Part shown: positions 1 through 5,226 of the stretch, one piece after another
How positions within the stretch are numbered: the first letter of the stretch is position 1
Layout: the number at the start of each line of letters is the position of its first letter
Assembly: GCA_965651815.1 (NCBI GenBank)
Contig: CBFGTJ010000177.1
Location: forward strand, 1 to 6,651
DNA length: 6,651 nucleotides
Reading direction: 5' to 3'
Source of the DNA: CBFGTJ01 sp965651815
Lineage (GTDB): Bacteria; Actinomycetota; Acidimicrobiia; Acidimicrobiales; Microtrichaceae
Translations under genes and position numbers: made by a program
The notes under the pieces: model-generated
Database searches by the model: none
What the model was told of the DNA's origin: nothing
What the model saw: the letters and a program-made list of their open reading frames with translations, nothing else

Positions 1-1508
1 TCGGTCGTCTCCATCGACGACGGCCCCATGCGCTCCATGATCTCGGCGCACCGCTTCGCGAGGTAGGCGTACAGGCGCCGGTCGTTCTCGCGGAAGTCGT
101 AGGTGATGCGCAGCAGCGGGTCACCGAACACGTCCTTGTAGGTCGGGTCGAGGTCCAGGCGGTGGTCGCGGTACGGGAGGCTCTCGCCCTGGATCGCGAT
201 GCCGACCACCGAGTCCCAGCCCCGGAGCGCCTGCTTCCATGCGCGACCCCAGTTGCGCTCGCCGTCGCCGACCGGCAGGTCCCCCACGCTGGTGAGGGGC
301 TCGCGCTCGCCGCCTCCCGCGGTGACCGACGCGCCACCGATGAAGTCCAGGTCGGAGTGGTCGAAGTTGTCGCCGTTGAAGTCGTGCAGCGCGTCCTGCA
401 CGCACGCGTTGCCCATGTACTGGTTGAAGCGTCGTCCCTCGAACACGCCGGTGACCGGCGTCTGGGACAGCTGGTAGGTGTAGTTCGCGCCGACGAGCCC
501 GCGGTCGTTGCCGACGCCGTCGGGGTGGGCATCGCTGCGCGAGAGCAGCAGCATGCGCACGTTGTTGAGCGTGTAGCCGGAGATCACCACCACTGCCGCC
601 GGCTGCACGTGCTCGCGTCCGGACTGGTCGACGTAGCGGAGCCCGGTCGCCCGACCGCGGTCGTCCACCTCGATGCGCCGGACGACGCAGCCGGTGCGGA
701 CCTCGTAGCGGCCGGTCTGGAGCGCGAGCGGGATGTGCGCGGTGAGCGCGCTCGCCTTCGCGTCGACCTCGCACCCGTAGCGGGTGCAGAACCCGCAGTA
801 GAGGCACCCCGACCGGTACCGGCCCGAGAGGTCGCGGTACCCCTCGGAGAGGATGCTGGCCGGCTGTCGGAACGGGTGCAGGCCCAGGTCCTCCGCTGCG
901 GCGGAGAACTCGGCCGCGGCGATGCTGCGCTGCAGCGGCGGCAGCGGGTAGTCCCTCGAGCGTGGGCCCTCGAAGGGGTTGCCCTCGCCGATCAGCTCGC
1001 CGCGCAGGTTGCCCGCGTGGCCCGACACGCCGACGTCCCACTCGAAGCGGTCGTAGTACGGCTCCAGCTCGTCGTAGCCGAGCGGCCAGTCCTGCACGTT
1101 GGAGCCCTCGGGGAGTCGGTCCTGCCCGTAGCGCTCGACGTGGTGGCTCCGGTACCGGAAGTCGCTCGGGAAGAACCTCCACGTCTCGGCCGCCCAGTGC
1201 ACACCGGCGCCGCCGAGCCCCTGCCCGGGGTGGAACGACCCGAGCCGGCGGATCGGCAGGGCCCTGGCCCGGGTGTTCGGGCGCCAGGTCCAGGTCTCCT
1301 TCGAGATGTCGAGCATCATCGCCTTGCGGACGCGGTAGTGCAGCGAGTCGTGGTTGTGCTGGAAGTCCGGGTCGGTCCAGCGTGTGGGGCCACGTTCGAG
1401 CGACACGACGCGCTTGCCCTCGGCGGTGAGCTGCTGGGCGAGGATTCCGGCGGTCCAGCCGGCGCCCATCGTCACGACGTCCACCTCGGGGTGCACGCGG
1501 GCGCCCAT
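1..1508 (-). CDS. GMC-family FAD oxidoreductase, gluconate 2-dehydrogenase large-subunit type (3' end outside window)
   Basis: The frame is open from ATG at 1508 to the window edge: 502 whole codons with no stop or frameshift. Visible motifs are an N-terminal FAD-binding Rossmann loop at residues 15-21 (GAGWTAG) followed by a second strand ending LERGP, the GMC signature GQGLGGAGVHW near residues 94-104, and a four-cysteine segment C235-x2-C-x2-C-x4-C246 followed by KAS and IP, seen in this branch of the family. Family members oxidise an alcohol or sugar substrate, reduce FAD, and pass electrons to a cytochrome or quinone; the substrate here cannot be read. Relatives run to roughly 550-590 residues, so only the C-terminal part, with the catalytic His and His/Asn, should be missing. 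There is no signal peptide. The ATG overlaps the stop of the upstream subunit 3 gene (TGATG) and has no Shine-Dalgarno of its own, so translation is probably coupled. The family is sure; the gluconate specificity is not. Confidence 0.92.
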   Translation of the reverse strand, partial: MGARVHPEVDVVTMGAGWTAGILAQQLTAEGKRVVSLERGPTRWTDPDFQHNHDSLHYRVRKAMMLDISKETWTWRPNTRARALPIRRLGSFHPGQGLGGAGVHWAAETWRFFPSDFRYRSHHVERYGQDRLPEGSNVQDWPLGYDELEPYYDRFEWDVGVSGHAGNLRGELIGEGNPFEGPRSRDYPLPPLQRSIAAAEFSAAAEDLGLHPFRQPASILSEGYRDLSGRYRSGCLYCGFCTRYGCEVDAKASALTAHIPLALQTGRYEVRTGCVVRRIEVDDRGRATGLRYVDQSGREHVQPAAVVVISGYTLNNVRMLLLSRSDAHPDGVGNDRGLVGANYTYQLSQTPVTGVFEGRRFNQYMGNACVQDALHDFNGDNFDHSDLDFIGGASVTAGGGEREPLTSVGDLPVGDGERNWGRAWKQALRGWDSVVGIAIQGESLPYRDHRLDLDPTYKDVFGDPLLRITYDFRENDRRLYAYLAKRCAEIMERMGPSSMETT

Positions 1509-2485
1509 CAGCGACCGGCCCCGTGCGCGGCGTGGTCGCCCTCGTCGCTGCCCGACTGCGGCAGCACCGGCTCGTCACGCCCGGTCCTGCGGCCGGCCTC
1601 GAACGCCGGCAGGTGCTCCATCGCCTTCGGCGGCCGCGGCGGTCGTTCCGCCTGCATCTCCGCGGGTGAGTACGCCCGCTGGGCACCGGGCCACCCGATC
1701 AGCTCCCACCCCACCATGTCGCGGTTCCCTCCGTACATCGGGTCGCTGAACATGCCCTCGATCGTGTGCTGGCGGAGCAGCACGAACAGGTCCTCGCTCG
1801 CGAGGTCCGTGAACTCCGGGGCCTCGCCGTCCTCCATCGCGACCAGCACCTGGTCCTGCTGCCCCTCGGTGAGCTCGGTGAACGATGCACCGAAGCGGGC
1901 TTCGCTGTGAGCATCCACCAGGGGCAGGCCCTGCCGGTACACCTCCGGAGGCGTCATCATCGACTGTTCGCCGTAGCGATCGAAGGCGTCGACCGGCCGC
2001 CGGGTCACCCCGAAGGGGGTGGTGCCCAGATCCGGCGACCCGCTGCTGTCGCCCCCTCCCCCGCCGGCGGCCTCGTCCTCCGCGTCGGAGGCCGCACGCT
2101 CCTCCTCGATCTGCTCGGGAGTGACGAAGGGGCCGCTGCGGTACACCGGCTCGCTGCCCCAGCCGCCCGAAGCGAGCAGCGCGTCGATGTACACCACAAC
2201 CTCGGCCTCCCGTGCGCCCGGGTCATCGGGGTCGCCGGGGAGGATCCGCGCGGTGAGGGCCTCGACCAGCGACGCCTCCGCCGGGGTGAAGAACTGCCGG
2301 GCCCGCTCGACGGGTGCCGAGGTGCTGGTGGAGGTCGGGCCGCGCACGCCGCCCTCGTCGTCGGTGGAGCAACCCGCAACCGCCAGCGCCGCCGCGCCGG
2401 TGCCCGTCCCCGTGAGGAAGCCACGGCGGCTGATCGAGACCCGCTGGGGTGCGGGTGGAGGGAGGGGCGGCCGACTCCGCGTCAT
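1508..2485 (-). CDS. Gluconate 2-dehydrogenase subunit 3 family protein, Tat-exported lipoprotein
   Basis: A 325-residue protein from ATG at 2485. The N-terminus has a twin-arginine motif (SRRGFL, residues 19-24), a short hydrophobic stretch and a lipobox VAGC with Cys39, so it should be exported folded by Tat and anchored as a lipoprotein. The mature part starts with a Thr/Ser-rich linker, then FFTPAEASLVEALTARILP (65-83) and PGAREAEVVVYIDALL (89-104). Near the C-terminus is a strongly conserved-looking block, GMFSDPMYGGNRDMVGWELI (244-263), typical of subunit 3 of gluconate 2-dehydrogenase complexes. Residues about 122-158 are an acidic, Gly-rich low-complexity insertion. Subunit 3 is needed for assembly and export of the flavoprotein, which follows immediately with a one-base overlap. 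The frame can also start at GTG 2506 (seven more residues), but neither start has a clear Shine-Dalgarno; ATG 2485 is preferred because it overlaps the stop of a small upstream ORF that does have one. Confidence 0.88.
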   Translation of the reverse strand: MTRSRPPLPPPAPQRVSISRRGFLTGTGTGAAALAVAGCSTDDEGGVRGPTSTSTSAPVERARQFFTPAEASLVEALTARILPGDPDDPGAREAEVVVYIDALLASGGWGSEPVYRSGPFVTPEQIEEERAASDAEDEAAGGGGGDSSGSPDLGTTPFGVTRRPVDAFDRYGEQSMMTPPEVYRQGLPLVDAHSEARFGASFTELTEGQQDQVLVAMEDGEAPEFTDLASEDLFVLLRQHTIEGMFSDPMYGGNRDMVGWELIGWPGAQRAYSPAEMQAERPPRPPKAMEHLPAFEAGRRTGRDEPVLPQSGSDEGDHAAHGAGR

Positions 2486-2544
2486 CAGCGGCCCGACGAC
2501 GGGCACTCGGACGATCGCGCGGCGGTGATCGCGGTACTGATCAT
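2485..2544 (-). CDS. Possible 19-codon leader ORF coupled to the dehydrogenase operon
   Basis: Reading the minus strand from ATG at 2544 gives MISTAITAARSSECPSSGR and then TGA. The A of this stop is the first base of the ATG of the subunit 3 gene (TGATG), the same overlap as at the next junction in the operon. A purine-rich Shine-Dalgarno-like run, GAGGGGGAAG, lies just upstream, while the subunit 3 gene has none of its own. Of its 18 sense codons after ATG, 16 end in G or C. The inferred role is to load ribosomes and deliver them to the downstream start; it could also act as a regulatory leader peptide (it holds one Cys codon). No homology is recognised, and such a short ORF can occur by chance in GC-rich DNA. 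Confidence 0.42.
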   Translation of the reverse strand: MISTAITAARSSECPSSGR

Positions 2545-2547
2545 CTG

Positions 2548-2557
2548 CTTCCCCCTC
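2548..2557 (-). promoter_or_regulatory. Shine-Dalgarno for the leader ORF / dehydrogenase operon
   Basis: The minus strand reads GAGGGGGAAG, three bases before ATG 2544 (the G run lies six bases before it). It is the only strong ribosome binding site seen upstream of the subunit 3 and GMC genes, and therefore affects which start is chosen. It is out of frame for direct use by the subunit 3 starts, lying about 40 bases from GTG 2506 and 60 from ATG 2485. Confidence 0.5.
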
Positions 2558-2620
2558 GGGCAGTCGTCATGCACACGCCGACCAGACTTCCCGGCACACC
2601 CGCTCAGCGACTACCCGCGG

Positions 2621-2645
2621 ACGGTCCCGGGCAGAACCCGGCCGT
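2621..2645. other. Hairpin in the divergent intergenic region
   Basis: ACGG (2621-2624) pairs with CCGT (2642-2645), and CCGGG (2627-2631) with CCCGG (2637-2641), around a CAGAA loop; the left arm has a two-base TC bulge. This gives nine pairs in total. It sits between the minus-strand dehydrogenase operon and the plus-strand small acidic gene, so it could fold in the 5' leader of the former or serve as a binding site. I could not identify a convincing -35/-10 pair for either divergent gene in 2545-2705. Confidence 0.35.
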
Positions 2646-2705
2646 CCCGAGCAGGCGCGATCCGGTGGCGGCATGGACGATCCTCAGCGGGGTAGGTCCT
2701 CGGCG

Positions 2706-2918
2706 ATGCAGGACGACGAAGACCGGAACGAACCGCAGGACGGCGAGGCCGTGCAGGAGCGCGCACCGACCGAGGCCGGCGAGCTGGGCGGCAGCGACGA
2801 CGTCGAGCAGGGCGCGGAGGACGCCGAACGCCTCGCCGGGCACAGCCGGCCCGGCGCGGATGCCGCCGGGATCAACCCGTCCCGGGGCCAGCAGTCGCGA
2901 ACCCCGGAGCACGACTGA
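2706..2918 (+). CDS. Small acidic hypothetical protein, likely disordered
   Basis: I do not recognise this protein. From ATG 2706 it has 70 residues, very rich in Asp, Glu, Gln, Gly and Ala, with almost no large hydrophobic residues, no membrane segment and no cysteine; it begins MQDDEDRNEPQDGEAV and is probably intrinsically disordered. Almost all codons end in G or C, which supports real coding. The frame can be extended to ATG 2673, but those eleven codons have several A/T third positions (GAT, CCT, GGT), so 2706 is preferred; a weak GGGGTAGG lies about nine bases before it. A hairpin starts five bases after the stop. The gene lies just before a general-stress-type gene on the same strand, and a stress or desiccation role is possible, but that is only guilt by association. 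Confidence 0.55.
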   Translation: MQDDEDRNEPQDGEAVQERAPTEAGELGGSDDVEQGAEDAERLAGHSRPGADAAGINPSRGQQSRTPEHD

Positions 2919-2922
2919 GGGT

Positions 2923-2943
2923 CGTGGCGGGACGTCCGCCACG
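2923..2943 (+). terminator. Hairpin after the small acidic gene, possible terminator
   Basis: CGTGGCGG (2923-2930) and CCGCCACG (2936-2943) form a perfect eight-base-pair stem around GACGT. It begins five bases after the TGA at 2916-2918 and is followed by only TTT, so it is a weak intrinsic terminator at best. Its right arm shares its last base with the -35 element of the next promoter, so it could instead be a regulatory site. Confidence 0.45.
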
Positions 2944-2967
2944 TTTGCGGTCCGCCCCGGCGGGTAC
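2943..2967 (+). promoter_or_regulatory. SigB/SigF-like stress promoter, GTTT-N15-GGGTAC
   Basis: GTTT at 2943-2946 and GGGTAC at 2962-2967 are exactly 15 bases apart. This matches the known alternative stress sigma promoter pattern of actinobacteria (GTTT or GNNT, about 14-16 bases, GGGTAC/T). It sits 36 bases before the start of a gene for a general-stress-type membrane protein. A transcript beginning about 6-8 bases downstream would carry a short leader with the AGGAGG at 2990-2995. Sequence match and gene function agree, so the call is fairly strong, but transcription has not been shown. Confidence 0.7.
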
Positions 2968-3003
2968 CTCTTGCGCATGTCCAGACCGCAGGAGGAGCTG
3001 TCG

Positions 3004-3516
3004 ATGAGCACCAAGGACGTCCCCGACCTGGGATCCCACACCGTCGCGTGGTTCCGGTCGAGCGCCGAGGTCCGTGCGGCGGAGTCGGCCCTGGAGCGCG
3101 ACGGCATCGAGTCGCACTACATCGAGGTGTCCCGTCCGCCCGTCGCGTCGAACCGGCGGGAGATCGACCGCAAGACCTGGGGCTCCCTGGGGACGCGCGC
3201 CGCGGTCGGCGTCGTCATCGGCGCCGCGATCGGCGCGCTCGTCGGCGTCGTGGTCGGGCTGCTGCTCGGCAACACCGGCACGGACCTGTTCGGCTTCGCG
3301 TTCGCGGGCTTCATCGCCGGCGGGCCGCTCGGCGGCATCTACACGGTCGCCGTGCGCATGCCGACCCAGGAGCAGTCCTTCGACACCTACGGCGCGGAGG
3401 GCGCGCGCGACGAGTCCGAGTGGATCGCGGTGGGCGGCCCCGACGACGTGCAGTCCCACGCCGCCGAGGTGCTGCAGTCCCAGCACCCCGTGCGCATCGA
3501 CGGCCACGCCGCCTGA
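3004..3516 (+). CDS. General stress protein 17M-like membrane protein
   Basis: A 170-residue protein. The N-terminal part, HTVAWFRSSAEVRAAESALE (12-31) followed by a GI-containing strand, resembles the general stress protein 17M / YflT-like domain, a small alpha/beta fold that pairs an 'A...F.s..ea..A...L...GI' pattern with the following strand. Two Gly/Ala/Val-rich hydrophobic helices follow, at about 66-89 and 95-117, consistent with a glycine-zipper-like membrane hairpin. The C-terminal part (about 118-170) is soluble and acidic. AGGAGG at 2990-2995 lies eight bases before ATG 3004, which fixes this start; an in-frame ATG at 2977 lies upstream of that motif and probably next to the transcription start. 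A SigB-like promoter precedes the gene. The molecular role of this family is not established. The gene converges on the aldehyde dehydrogenase gene. Confidence 0.82.
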   Translation: MSTKDVPDLGSHTVAWFRSSAEVRAAESALERDGIESHYIEVSRPPVASNRREIDRKTWGSLGTRAAVGVVIGAAIGALVGVVVGLLLGNTGTDLFGFAFAGFIAGGPLGGIYTVAVRMPTQEQSFDTYGAEGARDESEWIAVGGPDDVQSHAAEVLQSQHPVRIDGHAA

Positions 3517-3517
3517 C

Positions 3518-3533
3518 CCCGGCGTTTGCCGGG
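3518..3533. terminator. Hairpin between convergent genes, possible two-way terminator
   Basis: CCCGGC (3518-3523), loop GTTT and GCCGGG (3528-3533) form a six-base-pair GC stem. It starts one base after the stop of the stress gene and lies eight bases past the stop of the opposing aldehyde dehydrogenase gene. It has no U tract on either strand, so it would be an L-shaped or factor-assisted terminator, as is common in actinobacteria. Confidence 0.5.
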
Positions 3534-3541
3534 AGCGGTGC

Positions 3542-5095
3542 TCAGCTTCGGGGCCGCAGGCCCCTGAGGCGGCTGCGCGCGGAGGTGCCGAACCGGAGGC
3601 GCAGCGACCGGATGCCCAGGTTGTCCATCCCCTTGGGGACCGGGAACCACCACGGCTCGCGGGGCAGCTGCACGCGGGAGGCGAGGACCGACTTGGTCTG
3701 GCTGAACTCCCGGAGCCCCTCCTCGCCGTGCACGCGCCCGATGCCGGACTGCTTCACCCCACCGAAGGGCAGCGCGGGCACCCCGTAGGACACGAGGCAG
3801 TCGTTGATGCACACGTTGCCCGCGCGCAGCCGGTTCGCGATGGAGTCGGCCAGCGCCGGGTCGGAGCTCCACACGGAGCTGTTGAGCCCGTAGGGCGAGT
3901 CGTTCGCGAGCTTGATCGCCTCCTCGGGCCCGTCGACGGCCATGATCGCCATGACCGGCCCGAAGGTCTCCTCGGTCATGAGCTCCATCGTGTGGTCGAC
4001 GTCGACGACCACCGTCGGCGGGAACCACAGCCCCGGGCGGTCGATCGGCTCGCCGCCGAGCAGGATCCGCGCCCCCTTCGCAGTGGCGTCCGCGAGGTGG
4101 CGGCGCACCGTGTCCACCTGGGGGGCGAAGGTCATCGAGCCGATGTCGCCCCCGGCGGCGTCCTGGCGTATGCGCGACGCGCCGCTCACCACCCGGTCGA
4201 CGAACTCGTCGTGCACCGAGCGGTCCACGTAGACCCGCTCCACCGACATGCACGTCTGGCCCGAGTTCTGGAACGCCCCCCAGACCGCGCCCTTGGCGGC
4301 GCGGTCGAGGTCCGCGTCCGCGCACACGATCATCGGGTCCTTGCCGCCCAGCTCGAGCAGCACCGGGGTCAGCGACTCCGCCGCCGCGGCCATCACCTTG
4401 CGGCCGGTGCGCACCGAGCCGGTGAACACGACCTTGTCGACCCCGCCGCGCACCAGCGCCTCACCCGTCGCGCCGCCCCCGGTGACCACCTGCACGATCC
4501 CGGGCCACACGTCGTCGGCGAACAGCTCGCCGATCGCCAGCCCCACCGTCGGGGTGACCTCGGAGGGCTTCAGCACCACGGTGTTCCCGGCGAACAGCGC
4601 GGACACGACCGGGGTCATCGACAAGGTGAACGGGTAGTTCCACGGACTGATGACCCCGACCACCCCGAGCGGCTCGTACCGGACCCACGCCTTCTTGTGC
4701 GCCAGCGTGCCGGTGCTGACCGAGCGCGGCCGCAGCACCTTCTCGACGTTGCGGGCGCACCACTCGATCATCTCGCACACGACCATCAACTCGGTCGAGA
4801 CGGCCTCCGCCCGCTGTTTGCCGGTCTCGGCGCAGATGAGCCCGACCAGCTCCTCGGCGCGGTCGAGCATGCGGTCGCGCACCGCCAGCAGGTGCCGGCT
4901 CCGCTCGCGGTGGTCGAGCAGCGCCCACGACCCGGCGGCAGCACGGGCGGTGCCGATCGCCGCGCGGACGGTCGCCTCGTCCTGGTCCGGCACGACGCCC
5001 AGCAGCGCACCGGACCGGGGGTCGAAGGTCTCGATGACGCGTTCGCCGTCCTCGGCGCGCCGGGGCGCGCCCGTGTCCGGGGTGGAGGTCGTCAT
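3542..5095 (-). CDS. NAD(P)+-dependent aldehyde dehydrogenase family protein
   Basis: A complete 517-residue enzyme that oxidises an aldehyde to the acid with NAD(P)+. All catalytic landmarks are present: SPWNYPF with Asn153, KPSE with Lys176, the cofactor-loop motif FTGSVRTG (224-231), LELGGKDP with general base Glu248, the nucleophile Cys282 in SGQTCMSVERVYV, EETFGP with Glu376, and PFGGVKQSGIGR (443-454). It broadly resembles the succinic semialdehyde dehydrogenase / broad-range branch, but the substrate cannot be assigned. A C-terminal tail of about 40 residues, WWFPVPKGMDNLGIRSLRLR then Arg-rich, extends past the core. The start is uncertain: ATG 5095 fits the usual length, while ATG 5155 would add 20 Pro/Gly-rich residues; neither has a good Shine-Dalgarno, so a leaderless message is possible. 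It is divergent from a P450 gene across a shared regulatory region and may oxidise an aldehyde derived from the P450 product. Confidence 0.95.
   Translation of the reverse strand: MTTSTPDTGAPRRAEDGERVIETFDPRSGALLGVVPDQDEATVRAAIGTARAAAGSWALLDHRERSRHLLAVRDRMLDRAEELVGLICAETGKQRAEAVSTELMVVCEMIEWCARNVEKVLRPRSVSTGTLAHKKAWVRYEPLGVVGVISPWNYPFTLSMTPVVSALFAGNTVVLKPSEVTPTVGLAIGELFADDVWPGIVQVVTGGGATGEALVRGGVDKVVFTGSVRTGRKVMAAAAESLTPVLLELGGKDPMIVCADADLDRAAKGAVWGAFQNSGQTCMSVERVYVDRSVHDEFVDRVVSGASRIRQDAAGGDIGSMTFAPQVDTVRRHLADATAKGARILLGGEPIDRPGLWFPPTVVVDVDHTMELMTEETFGPVMAIMAVDGPEEAIKLANDSPYGLNSSVWSSDPALADSIANRLRAGNVCINDCLVSYGVPALPFGGVKQSGIGRVHGEEGLREFSQTKSVLASRVQLPREPWWFPVPKGMDNLGIRSLRLRFGTSARSRLRGLRPRS
3550..3564. 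other. Second hairpin at the convergent junction
   Basis: GGGGCC (3550-3555), loop GCA and GGCCCC (3559-3564) form a six-base-pair stem inside the last codons of the aldehyde dehydrogenase gene. CTCA (3541-3544) and TGAG (3565-3568) could extend it across an internal loop. Seen from the plus strand it is a second stem just downstream of the stress gene and could back up termination. Confidence 0.3.
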
Positions 5096-5157
5096 GTCCG
5101 GCGACGGTACACCCTGCGGGCCGCCCGGCAGCGGCCGGCCGGGGTCCGTCCACATGC

Positions 5158-5173
5158 TTGAACGAACGTTCAA
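5158..5173. promoter_or_regulatory. Inverted-repeat operator, candidate TetR-family site
   Basis: TTGAACGAACGTTCAA is an inverted repeat with seven-base arms (TTGAACG / CGTTCAA) around AA. It lies between the divergent aldehyde dehydrogenase and P450 genes and overlaps the predicted -35 of the P450 promoter. Its size and symmetry suit a TetR-family dimer, and a TetR gene begins at 6575. That this TetR protein binds it is an inference. Confidence 0.7.
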
Positions 5174-5186
5174 TCGGTCGTACGGT
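5158..5186 (+). promoter_or_regulatory. Predicted housekeeping promoter of the P450 gene
   Basis: TTGAAC (5158-5163) and TACGGT (5181-5186) are separated by 17 bases, a good match to the vegetative sigma pattern in actinobacteria. The expected start point is near 5193, giving a leader of about 34 bases that includes AGGAGG at 5215-5220. The -35 is the left arm of the inverted repeat, so a bound repressor would block RNA polymerase. Confidence 0.6.
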
Positions 5187-5226
5187 GCGGGGCCGAGGAC
5201 CCGAACCCCGACCCAGGAGGCCTCAC

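Noticed and set aside
162..1910. Long plus-strand open frame (about 580 codons) opposite the GMC and subunit 3 genes
   Set aside because: It is antisense to two genes with clear family motifs; its product is Val/Ala/Arg/His-rich with no recognisable domain. Long spurious frames are expected in DNA this GC-rich.
2688..2698. GGGTAG before the small acidic gene as a second SigB-like -10
   Set aside because: No GTTT-like -35 occurs 14-16 bases upstream, and the element would sit too close to ATG 2706.
2721..2732. GGAACGAACC inside the small acidic gene, resembling half of the operator
   Set aside because: It lacks the inverted right arm and lies in coding sequence, so it is not a credible second TetR site.
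2449..3003. Upstream extension of the stress protein frame
   Set aside because: The frame is open by chance. AGGAGG at 2990-2995, the SigB-like promoter at 2943-2967 and the family length all point to ATG 3004.
3074..5161. Long plus-strand open frame (695 codons) across the ALDH region
   Set aside because: It overlaps the stress gene in another frame and runs antisense to the complete ALDH gene. Composition is Arg/His/Pro/Ala-rich with no motif, so it is a shadow frame.
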